From NCBI RefSeq assembly GCF_013376455.1, contig NZ_CP045504.1, positions 1,343,501 through 1,407,500 of the forward strand: 64,000 nt of DNA. The letters run 5' to 3'. A program made the position numbers and the translations under genes. This DNA is from Desulfolutivibrio sulfodismutans DSM 3696 (GTDB lineage Bacteria; Desulfobacterota; Desulfovibrionia; Desulfovibrionales; Desulfovibrionaceae). Shown here in pieces: positions 7,413-14,787 of this stretch; the stretch's first letter is position 1, and the number at the start of each line of letters is the position of its first letter. The notes under the pieces are model-generated. The model was not told where the DNA came from. It searched no databases and saw only the letters and a program-made list of their open reading frames with translations.

Positions 7413-7464
7413 GAAGGCAAGGGAACTGTTGTCGTGCGGCCGCCCGGAAAGCATCCTCGTGCAT
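7261..7464 (-). CDS. Small phage protein, possibly remodelled at its 3' end (67 aa)
   Basis: ATG 7464 overlaps the upstream stop (TGATG) and has AAGGAGG ten bases upstream, so translation probably starts here. The product MHEDAFRAAARQQFPCLPNI runs into sequence antisense to the AT-rich cargo ORF (7261-7412). I infer that insertion of the cargo replaced the original 3' end, leaving a hybrid C-terminus. No function is recognised. Confidence 0.45.
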   Translation of the reverse strand: MHEDAFRAAARQQFPCLPNIRELVCNSLKSGQNASSYTEELEYLVSFRKNRQENPAEMAANQEEKEK

Positions 7465-7670
7465 CACGCCGCCTCCTTCCTTTTTCCCAGGTACTCGACC
7501 GGACACCCGATCTGCTCCAGGTAGTTGCGCACCACGTCCGCCCGACGCCTCCCGGCCAGAAAATGCGACACCAGACTGTGGTCCACGCCGACCGCCCGGG
7601 CCACATCCGAAATCTTGGTCCCGCGCAGCACCAGCCACGCCTTGACCTTACGACCCTTCACGTCCGCCAT
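7464..7670 (-). CDS. Small HTH regulator (Ner/Cro-like)
   Basis: The 68-residue protein is almost entirely a helix-turn-helix: ISDVARAVGVDHSLVSHFLA at about residues 20-40, then GRRRADVVRNYLEQIGCPVE. Size and position as an early regulator next to the repressor resemble Ner of Mu, which dampens early and repressor transcription, but sequence alone does not prove that role. It overlaps the upstream gene by 23 bases. Confidence 0.75.
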   Translation of the reverse strand: MADVKGRKVKAWLVLRGTKISDVARAVGVDHSLVSHFLAGRRRADVVRNYLEQIGCPVEYLGKRKEAA

Positions 7671-8112
7671 TGATCCTCTCCAAAAGTTCGCGCTTTTTGC
7701 GGCCGCGCCGCCGCTCCTCGACCGCCAGCCGCCCGTACTCGTAGACCGCCGCGCCCTCGGGCGTGAGCCCCAGCCACCCGGCGGGCAGCGCCGCCTGGAG
7801 GATACCCGCGTCGCCCAGGATGAGCCCCAGAGCCGCCAGATAATCCAGCGGGATGCGCCGTTCGGCGGCCTTGGACTCGGCCGTCCAATTGTTGATGTGA
7901 TGGATGCTGATGGAGTCGCCCGTCAGGCGGGAGAGTTCATTGGCGACGTATTCCCGGGTGAGGCCCGAGCGGTCCAGGGCGGCCCGAAACGCCTCCTGGA
8001 CGGCATCCCTGCGGCGCAGGCTCCCGGCCGGAAGTCCGGCCGTGGGCAGGCTGGTCAACGGCAGGGTGAGCTGCACCAGGCCCTTGTCCAGATTTCGCAC
8101 ACATTTTGCCAT
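7648..8112 (-). CDS. First early-operon protein, probable DNA-binding regulator
   Basis: The 154-residue product is the first gene leftward from the operator region. It has a central helical segment, TREYVANELSRLTGDSISIH followed by HINNWTAESKAAERRIPLDY, resembling DNA-binding domains seen in the same place in other Mu-like phages, and a basic C-terminus (EERRRGRKKRELLERI). Being first in the operon, it may be directly controlled by the repressor. Family name not certain. Confidence 0.65.
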   Translation of the reverse strand: MAKCVRNLDKGLVQLTLPLTSLPTAGLPAGSLRRRDAVQEAFRAALDRSGLTREYVANELSRLTGDSISIHHINNWTAESKAAERRIPLDYLAALGLILGDAGILQAALPAGWLGLTPEGAAVYEYGRLAVEERRRGRKKRELLERINGGREGS

Positions 8113-8158
8113 TGCCCGCCCCTGAAATTCGGTCTAAAAACCGGGTGAAGTGGTCAGG

Positions 8159-8176
8159 TTTGTGACCCGTCACAAA
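8159..8176. promoter_or_regulatory. Palindromic operator candidate 1
   Basis: TTTGTGACCCGTCACAAA is a perfect 18-bp palindrome (8-bp arms, 2-bp centre) in the divergent region between the repressor and the early operon. It is 47 bases upstream of the first early gene, a suitable place for an operator. Confidence 0.65.
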
Positions 8177-8185
8177 GACTTTTGG

Positions 8186-8220
8186 ACAAACTTTCGTGAG
8201 TTGTCAACACGAAAGTTTGT
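8186..8220. promoter_or_regulatory. Palindromic operator candidate 2
   Basis: A perfect inverted repeat: ACAAACTTTCGTG, a 9-base spacer, then CACGAAAGTTTGT. The spacer contains TTGACA on the minus strand (8207-8202), a possible -35 for the early promoter that a bound repressor would block. A weak plus-strand promoter for the repressor (TTGGCA at 8237, TAAAAT at 8262, 19-base spacing) lies just beyond. Confidence 0.7.
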
Positions 8221-8280
8221 TTCGGGCTTTCAAAAGTTGGCAAGCTGCGGTGGGCATTCTGTAAAATCTATTATCCCGGC

Positions 8281-9036
8281 ATGTTAGAGAAAAATATGAA
8301 CGATAAAACCCCTTCGGGCTTGCCTTCGGGCTTGCAGGCGGAAAGCCCGAACCAAGAAAAGTTTGCCTCACGTCTGCGGTCAAAGCGGGAAGAGTTGGGT
8401 TTGACCCAGCAAGATTTGGCAACAAAGATAGGGGTTAGTCTGACGTCCATTCAGAATTATGAGGCCGGACGCATCCCGCGTGGAGAGCACCTCATTGCCC
8501 TTTCCAGAGAGTTATCATGCTCAATTGATTGGATTTTAACAGGGGATACGTCGCTCTCAACGCCAAAAGGCAGCCAGGAGGCCGACCAAGCGCCAGCAGA
8601 AGACGTACAGAGAAGTGGCTACACCCTGATTCCAAAGGTAAAAGCAAGGCTGAACGCTGGAACCGGAAGCCTGGAGACGAGCGCGGAAACCATAGGCCAT
8701 TATGCGTTCAAGACACAATTCCTCAAACGGAAAGGAAACTCCACGAGAATGGTCCTCATGGACATCCACGGCGACAGCATGAATCCAGTATTGGAAGATC
8801 GAGACACTGTATTGATTGACGAAAGTCAAAACGAAATACTATCCGGCTGCATGTTCGCTGTCGGAGTCGATGACGCGGTATTTGTCAAATACGTGGATTG
8901 TGAGCCAGGAATGCTGATTCTGCGCAGCCGTAACGAGCGTTACAAGCCCATCGAAGTTCCCATGACCGGCGATCTGGCGGACACCGTCCGCATCATCGGC
9001 CGCGTGGTCTGGTCCTGCCGGGAGTACGGCGGCTAA
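8281..9036 (+). CDS. LexA/CI-like phage repressor with S24 self-cleavage domain
   Basis: The 251-residue protein has an XRE-type HTH at about residues 35-90 (LGLTQQDLATKIGVSLTSIQ) and a C-terminal S24 peptidase-like domain. An Ala-Gly pair in KARLNAGTGS is a candidate autocleavage site. The nucleophile is the Ser of HGDSMNPVL and the general base the Lys of AVFVKYVD. It therefore resembles SOS-inducible repressors and not the Clp-controlled Mu repressor. Start 8281 has no clear RBS and could be leaderless; ATG 8296, with a weak AGAGAA, is an alternative. It is divergent from the early operon. Confidence 0.88.
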   Translation: MLEKNMNDKTPSGLPSGLQAESPNQEKFASRLRSKREELGLTQQDLATKIGVSLTSIQNYEAGRIPRGEHLIALSRELSCSIDWILTGDTSLSTPKGSQEADQAPAEDVQRSGYTLIPKVKARLNAGTGSLETSAETIGHYAFKTQFLKRKGNSTRMVLMDIHGDSMNPVLEDRDTVLIDESQNEILSGCMFAVGVDDAVFVKYVDCEPGMLILRSRNERYKPIEVPMTGDLADTVRIIGRVVWSCREYGG

Positions 9037-9039
9037 CCG

Positions 9040-9232
9040 TCAAAACTATCCGTCGCAACCGCGCCAAAAATTCAAAACTAAACGTCGTCGGCGTCTTCAC
9101 GCGCCAGTCCATCGCGCCCCCGGCCCTTCACCCCGAAACCCGCACCATTAGCCGGTTTTCGTCCCGCTATGTCCCGCTTCCTCCCGGCATATCCCGGTTT
9201 CCCCGCTAGTCAAATCTATGTGTCACGGCACA
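9040..9232. other. Prophage end with three transposase-binding-like sites
   Basis: TCAAAACTATCCGTCG (9040), TCAAAACTAAACGTCG (9072) and TCAAATCTATGTGTCAC (9210) share one orientation. Two are 32 bp apart and the third lies about 140 bp away at the outer side, which mimics the L3-L2-L1 layout of Mu attL. Between them is a run of TCCCG motifs at about 10-bp spacing (9151-9197). On the minus strand the outer edge would begin TGTGCCGTGACAC or TGCCGTGACAC, with the TG expected of Mu-type ends. Confidence 0.6.
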
Positions 9233-9541
9233 ATAAATCAGGGGGGTGCCTTACGCACGATGACGTTCTGCTGACTCTCCGATCCTCCAATAGCTTTATA
9301 TCATAGAATTATTTTTTCTCGACATCGCCCCGGCGTTTCAGGCATCCTGCCAATGGGTCAGGTGAATCACATGGGTGGTGCGATCTGGGGGTTTGTCAAC
9401 GGGGAGCTTCCTGCTGGTTCACAGTGTTCCCGACCACCCCGGCATGGGTGGTGGTTACCTAAGCAAAATCAAAACGTAGTTGATATCTATCTTTGCAGAT
9501 GCTTCGATTTGAGCGTCATATTGTGAAGGCAAGGTGACTAA
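9233..9541. other. Non-coding flank of prophage end
   Basis: I see no gene here. The stretch shows a direct repeat CATGGGTGGTG (9370 and 9443), the second copy forming a hairpin with ACCACCC at 9434. It becomes AT-rich before the abi gene and contains an AAGGTG ribosome binding site for it. Confidence 0.5.
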
Positions 9542-10480
9542 ATGCATGACGAAGAATTAGCAGAGAATAAAGTTACCGAAATAACTCGTCGCAATATCTT
9601 TGATTATCTATCGATACAACGTATATATTGGTCTGGTCGTCTTGATGAAACAAATTTTCTTGCTCGACTGTTTGATCTCCATACATTGCCGTCGACAGAT
9701 ACTAGATTTCAGAATGCTTTTGGTGACATTTGGCAACATCGAATAAATAATAATGATTGGGAAGACGATTGGATTTTTACTGATTCACGGTTTAGCTTGT
9801 TGCGATGCAAAGATGAGCTGTTTCTTAAGTTCTTATGTGAAGTGATTCATCCTGTGGTTCGACCAGACAGTGATGAAGCTACCCGAATATGCGAAGAGTT
9901 TAATAACCATCTCAAGCATGATGGCTACCATATAGCGGAAACTACAAGGATTTCAGGAAAGCCGGTCTTTACCGCAAAGGAACTTATCCACCTACGCACT
10001 CCAAGTTTAGAGACTGCTAAGCAATCATTCAAAAACATTGACGAATCGTACTTAAGTCAGCAAATAACTCGAATGGAGACAGCAATAGTTCCTGATCCTG
10101 GACTTGCAATTGGAACGGCAAAAGAGTTGATAGAAACGATTTGTAAGACGGTCATTGTCAGACATGGCGAATCATATCCTGATAACTCGAAAATTCCAAA
10201 TCTAGTTCGGCAAACAACAAAGCTGCTAAAACTTACTCCAGATAGTATTTCAAACGAAATTAAAGCTGCTCAAACTATAAAAAGTATCCTTGGTAGCCTT
10301 GCCATAATAACTCAAGGAATGGCTGAACTCAGAAATAGTTATGGAACAGGGCATGGTAAAGAGGCTGGGACAAAAGGCCTCACTACACGTCATGCAAGAC
10401 TTGTCGTTGGAGCAGCAACAACTCTAGCAGTTTTTTTATGGGATACTTACATAGAGAAACAAGATCAACATAAATATTAG
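9542..10480 (+). CDS. AbiJ-type abortive infection protein
   Basis: The 312-residue AT-rich gene has two recognisable parts. The N-terminal half (YWSGRLDETNFLARLFDLHT, then LPSTDTRFQNAFGDIWQHRI and FLCEVIHPVVRPDSDEAT) resembles the AbiJ N-terminal domain 3. The C-terminal ~70 residues carry the Abi_C signature (ELRNSYGTGHGKEAGTKGLT, TRHARLVVGAATTLAVFLWD). Such proteins abort phage-infected cells. It lies just outside the inferred prophage terminus, and its codon usage differs strongly from the chromosome, so horizontal acquisition is likely. Confidence 0.82.
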   Translation: MHDEELAENKVTEITRRNIFDYLSIQRIYWSGRLDETNFLARLFDLHTLPSTDTRFQNAFGDIWQHRINNNDWEDDWIFTDSRFSLLRCKDELFLKFLCEVIHPVVRPDSDEATRICEEFNNHLKHDGYHIAETTRISGKPVFTAKELIHLRTPSLETAKQSFKNIDESYLSQQITRMETAIVPDPGLAIGTAKELIETICKTVIVRHGESYPDNSKIPNLVRQTTKLLKLTPDSISNEIKAAQTIKSILGSLAIITQGMAELRNSYGTGHGKEAGTKGLTTRHARLVVGAATTLAVFLWDTYIEKQDQHKY

Positions 10481-10585
10481 TTGTTTGCTCAGAAATAATA
10501 ATCCCCTGACAGCGCCCCCCGGCCGGGACGTCCACATCACCGCCCGCGCCCCTGAAACACAAAACCGGCCTCACCGTCGGCGCCC

Positions 10586-10646
10586 GATGAAAGCCAACTT
10601 TAACCCCCTCCCGCAGGATTAAAGTTTTTGGCCGATTTCTTTCATC
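10586..10646. repeat. Composite inverted repeat downstream of abi
   Basis: GATGAAAG (10586) pairs with CTTTCATC (10639), and inside it ACTTTAA pairs with TTAAAGT. The nested arms could fold as a long cruciform or hairpin about 105 bp after the abi stop. It lacks a terminal U-run directly after the stem, so a terminator role is uncertain; it may be an element remnant. Confidence 0.5.
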
Positions 10647-10705
10647 GCCCCACCTCCGTCCGCTTCGTCCGGCCCAATCAATACGTGAGGACGGCTCCCT
10701 GGCTT

Positions 10706-11968
10706 GAGACCGCTGCACAATCCTCTGATGTCGTTACGGAATTCTCTCGAAAGGTCTCGGTCGTCTGTTTCCGCCGTCGTTTAGCCGACAGCGCTGATCT
10801 TGTTTCACCTTGAGGCGGCGTTCGTCACTCCTTAGCGTAAGTGTTCCTCAACATCCCGCTTTGAGCACCGCTTTTTTCAAGTTGAAAGCCATAGCGTTGA
10901 GTAAAAATTCAAGTTCAACCTTGGCTACCCCCAGGTAACGCGTCCGGAAGAAGCCATAACCTCTTTTGAGCGTTCCGAAAGCCCGTTCCACCCTCGACCG
11001 GACGCTGCTAACTTGACGATTTGCCGCTTTTTCGGCGGGGTTCAGCGCACGGTTGCGAGCGGCCTTATGCATGATGCCGTCGGCAAGTCTCCGAGCTTGG
11101 AGCACATGCCTGTTCAACTGGCTGCTGTATCCCTTGTCCGCATAGATGCGGCCCCCTGGCATGGGGCCAATCTCATCAAGAATATCCACGAATTCCTGCG
11201 TATCCGAACGGTTGGCGGGCGTGACATGGCCGCCGAGGAGAAAGCCGTCCCGGCTGTCCGTGGCCGCATGGACTTTGTAGCCGTAATAAGCCCGGTTCCC
11301 TTTGCGCAACCAGGCCGCATCGGCGTCATCGGAGTAGCTGATGGTTACGTCCGACGCCTCGTCGTCATCTTCCTCGCGATCTTCGGGAAGAATATCGATT
11401 ACTTTGAGGGGGCGGCGCGAGGAGGTGATGACGCTCGCGTCCACGATGGCTCCTTCACGTACCAGTAAGCCGCGCCGCTGGAGTTGATGGTTGAGTTTGT
11501 CCAGAAGCCGCTTCAAGACGTTTTTTTCAAGCAGGCTCTGCCGAAACCGGCAAATGGTCGAGGAATCGGGCACCTCGTCATGATCAAGGGAAAGGCCCAC
11601 GAATCGGACAAAGGACAACCGATCGTACAAGCATTCCTCCACCGCCGCGTCGCTCAGGTTGTACCACCTCTGGAGCAGAAGGATTTTAAACATCGGCAAC
11701 GGTGCATATGCAGGATTACCAACGGCATTGACGACTCGGCTGAGCTTTTTTCGAAGAAGCTTCTCAAACGGCTTCCAATCAATGAGGCGATCAATCTCAT
11801 CCAGAAAGCATTCCTTGTGCCTGCGATGGGACACGACGTAGTCGGCAATACCGGGCTTTTTGGAATTGCGCTCGCTCATGATCGCCTCCATCATTTTTGA
11901 TGGAGAAAATATAGCATAATTGCCTAAAATTACAATAGAATTGTGCCATTTTCCCGTGCAACGGTCTC
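10706..11968. mobile_element. IS5-family insertion sequence, intact (1263 bp)
   Basis: The ends carry imperfect inverted repeats, GAGACCGCTGCAC at 10706-10718 and the complement of GAGACCGTTGCAC at 11956-11968 (12 of 13 matching). The identical pentamer GGCTT flanks both sides (10701-10705 and 11969-11973), fitting a 5-bp target duplication. The single transposase gene is full length. The GAGACC...TGCA end is typical of IS5-related elements. Intact ends suggest a recent insertion. Confidence 0.88.
10848..11879 (-). CDS. IS5-family DDE transposase
   Basis: The product is 343 residues from ATG 11879, chosen for GGAGG five bases upstream over the in-frame ATG 15 bases earlier. It has the DUF772 N-terminal domain (PMFKILLLQRWYNLSDAAVE, VPDSSTICRFRQSL). 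The catalytic core follows with Asp in GAIVDASVITSSRR, Asp in RIYADKGYSS and Glu in VRSRVERAFGTLKRGYG. All catalytic positions and the C-terminus are intact. It acts on the terminal repeats at 10706 and 11968. Confidence 0.95.
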   Translation of the reverse strand: MSERNSKKPGIADYVVSHRRHKECFLDEIDRLIDWKPFEKLLRKKLSRVVNAVGNPAYAPLPMFKILLLQRWYNLSDAAVEECLYDRLSFVRFVGLSLDHDEVPDSSTICRFRQSLLEKNVLKRLLDKLNHQLQRRGLLVREGAIVDASVITSSRRPLKVIDILPEDREEDDDEASDVTISYSDDADAAWLRKGNRAYYGYKVHAATDSRDGFLLGGHVTPANRSDTQEFVDILDEIGPMPGGRIYADKGYSSQLNRHVLQARRLADGIMHKAARNRALNPAEKAANRQVSSVRSRVERAFGTLKRGYGFFRTRYLGVAKVELEFLLNAMAFNLKKAVLKAGC

Positions 11969-12050
11969 GGCTTGTGCGTTCCCGGGCATCCGGGCGAACG
12001 CGCCCGGCATCCTCTTGCCGCGCCCCAAACGCGGCTACGCCGCCGATTGC

Positions 12051-12914
12051 TCAGTCCTTTCTCTTGCGCCGCAGTCGAAACCACCGCCCATACTTTTTCG
12101 GGGCGTGCCCCTGCCGCCAGATGCGCAGAAAATGCCCGCCCCAGAGGATGACCGCCGTGCTGTAGTGCAGCCACAAAACGAACAGCACCGCCCCGGCCAA
12201 CGACCCGTAGACCATGTTGTAGCGCGGCATGGCCGTCACGAACCAGGTGAAAACCGCCGTCACCGCATAGGCCGCCACGGCCAGCCCCAGGCACAGCGGT
12301 CCCGCCGCCCGCAGCGGCCGGATATGCGGCAGGCCCAGGGCATAGATGCAAAAAAACAGCGTGGCCAGGCAGCAAAGCGACCATACCACTCGCAAGGCCT
12401 CCCCCCACAGCCGCCCGCTGGGAAAAATCTCCTCCGAGGTATTGGCCAGGACCAAAAGCCCCGTAAGCACCGCCGTCAAAAGCCCGCTGACCACCGGTCC
12501 GCCCAACCAGGCCGCCGCCCGCCGCAGCAGCGGCGCCCGCTCCTCGCCGCCCTTCCAGGGATGCCGCAAGGTGGCCCGCAGCGCCGAAAAAAACAGGCAG
12601 GACGTCCAGGCGATAAAGACCAGGCTCGGCCAGCGCAGATGCGGCGCGGCCCACACCAATCGCCGCATGCGCCCGACCAGCAGATCGTCCGCCCACGGCG
12701 CCACCTCGCCCAGATGCCGCTTCACCAGGAGCTGGGCCTCCCAGGTATCCCCCACCAGCATCCCATGCAGGGAAATGAGCAAAAATCCCATGGGGATAAA
12801 CGAGATCAGGGCGTAAAACGCCAACGCCGCCGCTTGGGTCAGGCCCTGGTGGCGAAAAAAATCCCGGGTGGCCGCCCGGGCGGTGCGGAGGATATCGAGT
12901 GCGGTCGTATTCAT
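12051..12914 (-). CDS. YihY/BrkB family inner-membrane protein
   Basis: The 287-residue protein starts with the family pattern DFFRHQGLTQAAALAFYALI and has about six hydrophobic segments, a later one being GSLAAGAVLFVLWLHYSTAV-like near residue 240. YihY/BrkB proteins were once annotated as ribonuclease BN, but that is wrong; the true function is not established. The basic tail (WFRLRRKRKD) is likely cytoplasmic. The next gene rightward, flgE, is separated by its terminator, so this gene is probably transcribed from its own promoter. Confidence 0.85.
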   Translation of the reverse strand: MNTTALDILRTARAATRDFFRHQGLTQAAALAFYALISFIPMGFLLISLHGMLVGDTWEAQLLVKRHLGEVAPWADDLLVGRMRRLVWAAPHLRWPSLVFIAWTSCLFFSALRATLRHPWKGGEERAPLLRRAAAWLGGPVVSGLLTAVLTGLLVLANTSEEIFPSGRLWGEALRVVWSLCCLATLFFCIYALGLPHIRPLRAAGPLCLGLAVAAYAVTAVFTWFVTAMPRYNMVYGSLAGAVLFVLWLHYSTAVILWGGHFLRIWRQGHAPKKYGRWFRLRRKRKD

Positions 12915-13013
12915 GGCTCCTCCTTCCCTGCCGCATTTCGCCGTGTTTGAAAAGCGACGGACAAGGGAGCAGGCCCCACGGCTGATCCGCCCAACGGTAC
13001 GCCCTTTTGCGCA

Positions 13014-13055
13014 AAAAGGCCCGCCCCCGCCATGGGAGGGCGGGGACGGGCCTTT
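13014..13055 (-). terminator. Intrinsic terminator of the hook operon
   Basis: A long GC-rich stem (AAAGGCCCGCCCCCGCC with GGGCGGGGACGGGCCTTT) and a short loop lie 23 bases after the flgE stop. On the minus strand the stem is followed by TTTTTGCG. Confidence 0.85.
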
Positions 13056-13077
13056 CGACGAGAGGGAGGTCTGCCGG

Positions 13078-14742
13078 TTACCGCTTGAGCTGGATGACTT
13101 CCGCCAACATGGTGTCCACTGTGGTGATGGTCTTGCTGTTGGCCTGGAAGCCGCGCTGGGTGAGGATCATGTCCACCATTTCCGAAGCCAGGTCCACGTT
13201 CGAGGTCTCCAGGGTGTTGCCGGAGATCGTGCCCAGGCGGCCGGTATTGGCCCGGCCGGTGGTGGGCTGCCCCGAGTCGATGGTCTCGGTGAACAGGTTG
13301 CTTCCGGCCCGGCTCAGGCCGTAGGAGTTACTGAAATCCGCCAGGGCGATGGCGTAGAGCTCCATGGTCTGTCCGTTGGAGAACGTCCCGGTGAGCACGC
13401 CGTCCTGGTCCACGGACACCCCGGTGAGCATGCCTGCGGTATAGCCGTCCTGGGAGTTGAACAGGGTGGTCGAGGACGTGCTGTTACTGGTGGTGATGTT
13501 GGAGTTGAACTTCGTGGTGGCGGAATTAAAACCCGTCAGGTTGGTCTGCGAAGTCCCGACGCCGGCGGCGGTGGTGGCTCCGCCCACGAATCCGCCTGTA
13601 TTGCGGATGCCCATGTTCAGGGCGATGTTGATGGCGTTGGCTGAATCGGTGGCGCTGCCGTTGGACACGGACCTGAAGTTGGCCGTGAACACCGGATAAC
13701 CGCTCGTACTGATCTCGGCGGGTTCCCATTCCGTGAGGTTGACCCCTCCGCCGGAAACCGTGGCCGTGGAACTCAGGGTATAGGCGCTGGTGTTTTCCAG
13801 GTTGCCCGAGGCATCAAAGGTCAGGGTGCCCATCATGAGCAGTCCGGCCGTGGCGGTGGTGCTGACCGCGAGCCCCCCGTTGCTGTCGGGCAGGGTCCGG
13901 CCGTCTTCCAGGGGATCGCAGGTGACGATGTATTCCCAGTAGGACTTGCCGCCGGAATTGCTGACCGTGACCTTGTCGTAATAGATGGTGATGTTGTGGG
14001 ACGTGCCGTTTTGGTCGTAGACCTTCATGGTGGTCTGATAGGCGAAGGCCGTATCGGCCAGGGCATCTTCGTCGTCAAGCACATTCTGCCCGTCCCACTG
14101 GGTGGCCATGGCGAAGAAGGGGTCCGTGGTGCTGGTGGCATGATCCGTCTCGGCCGAGTCGAGCTGGGTGGTGACGGTCATGTTCTGGGTGGCCTGGGCC
14201 GGAATCTGGAACTGGTCGAGCTTGATGTCCTTGATGGATCCCTTGATGGGCACCTGGGTGGTGGTGATGCCCAAGGCCTCGTTGCTGCGCACCTTGGCGC
14301 TATCCACTTCCCAGCCCTGGACCACATAGCCGTTGGTATCGACAAGATATCCGTCGTTGTCGAAGCGGAAGTTCCCGGCCCTGGTATAATAGGACGTCAG
14401 ATTCCCGCTGCTTAAGGCCTGCCCGTTTTCACCGGTGGAGGTCTTTTCCTTGACGATGTAATAACCGTTGCCGCCGATGGCCATGTCCAGGGCGTCGGTG
14501 GTGGTCTCGAAACCGCCCTGGCTCAGGTCGGCATAGACGGCGCCGATGGTCACGCCGGTGCCGATCTGGGCGACGCCGGCCGACGTCCCGATATTCTGGC
14601 TGATGAGATCCTCGAAATACATGTTGGATCCCTTATAGGCCACGGTGTTCACGTTCGCTAAATTGTTGCTGATAAGCCCCATCCGCTGCCCATGGGCAAG
14701 CAGTCCCGTCACCCCGGCCCACATGGAAGAACTCAGTCCCAT
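13078..14742 (-). CDS. flgE: Flagellar hook protein FlgE
   Basis: The 554-residue product begins with the flagellar rod/hook signature (SSMWAGVTGLLAHGQRMGLI, SNNLANVNTVAYKGSNMYFE) and ends with the matching C-terminal helix (SNVDLASEMVDMILTQRGFQ, ANSKTITTVDTMLAEVIQLK). These two ends pair to form the tube core. The large Ser/Thr/Ala/Gly-rich centre is the variable outer domain. GGAGG stands seven bases before the ATG. Downstream of flgD and fliK in one operon, it supplies the hook subunit. Confidence 0.96.
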   Translation of the reverse strand: MGLSSSMWAGVTGLLAHGQRMGLISNNLANVNTVAYKGSNMYFEDLISQNIGTSAGVAQIGTGVTIGAVYADLSQGGFETTTDALDMAIGGNGYYIVKEKTSTGENGQALSSGNLTSYYTRAGNFRFDNDGYLVDTNGYVVQGWEVDSAKVRSNEALGITTTQVPIKGSIKDIKLDQFQIPAQATQNMTVTTQLDSAETDHATSTTDPFFAMATQWDGQNVLDDEDALADTAFAYQTTMKVYDQNGTSHNITIYYDKVTVSNSGGKSYWEYIVTCDPLEDGRTLPDSNGGLAVSTTATAGLLMMGTLTFDASGNLENTSAYTLSSTATVSGGGVNLTEWEPAEISTSGYPVFTANFRSVSNGSATDSANAINIALNMGIRNTGGFVGGATTAAGVGTSQTNLTGFNSATTKFNSNITTSNSTSSTTLFNSQDGYTAGMLTGVSVDQDGVLTGTFSNGQTMELYAIALADFSNSYGLSRAGSNLFTETIDSGQPTTGRANTGRLGTISGNTLETSNVDLASEMVDMILTQRGFQANSKTITTVDTMLAEVIQLKR

Positions 14743-14787
14743 TGTATACCTCCTCTCTTCGTCACCACAAAAATATGAAATCCGTTA

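Larger units (their letters stand above)
1..9232. mobile_element. Mu-like transposable prophage, repressor-proximal end (partial)
   Basis: The block carries a divergent LexA-like repressor, MuA-type DDE transposase, MuB-type AAA ATPase, Gam and GemA in the order of the Mu early region, all but the repressor and two small inserts on the minus strand. Start-stop overlaps (ATGA or GTGA) join most genes. The left part, with late genes and the other terminus, lies outside the window. The right limit is inferred from three copies of a 16-17 bp motif at 9040, 9072 and 9210, and from the next 5'-TG on the minus strand near 9230-9232. The exact terminus cannot be proven without the other end and the target duplication. 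Confidence 0.85.

Noticed and set aside
11943-12950. 335-aa plus-strand ORF opposite the YihY/BrkB gene
   Set aside because: It is antisense to a membrane protein gene and consists of Arg/Pro/Gln-rich sequence without motifs.
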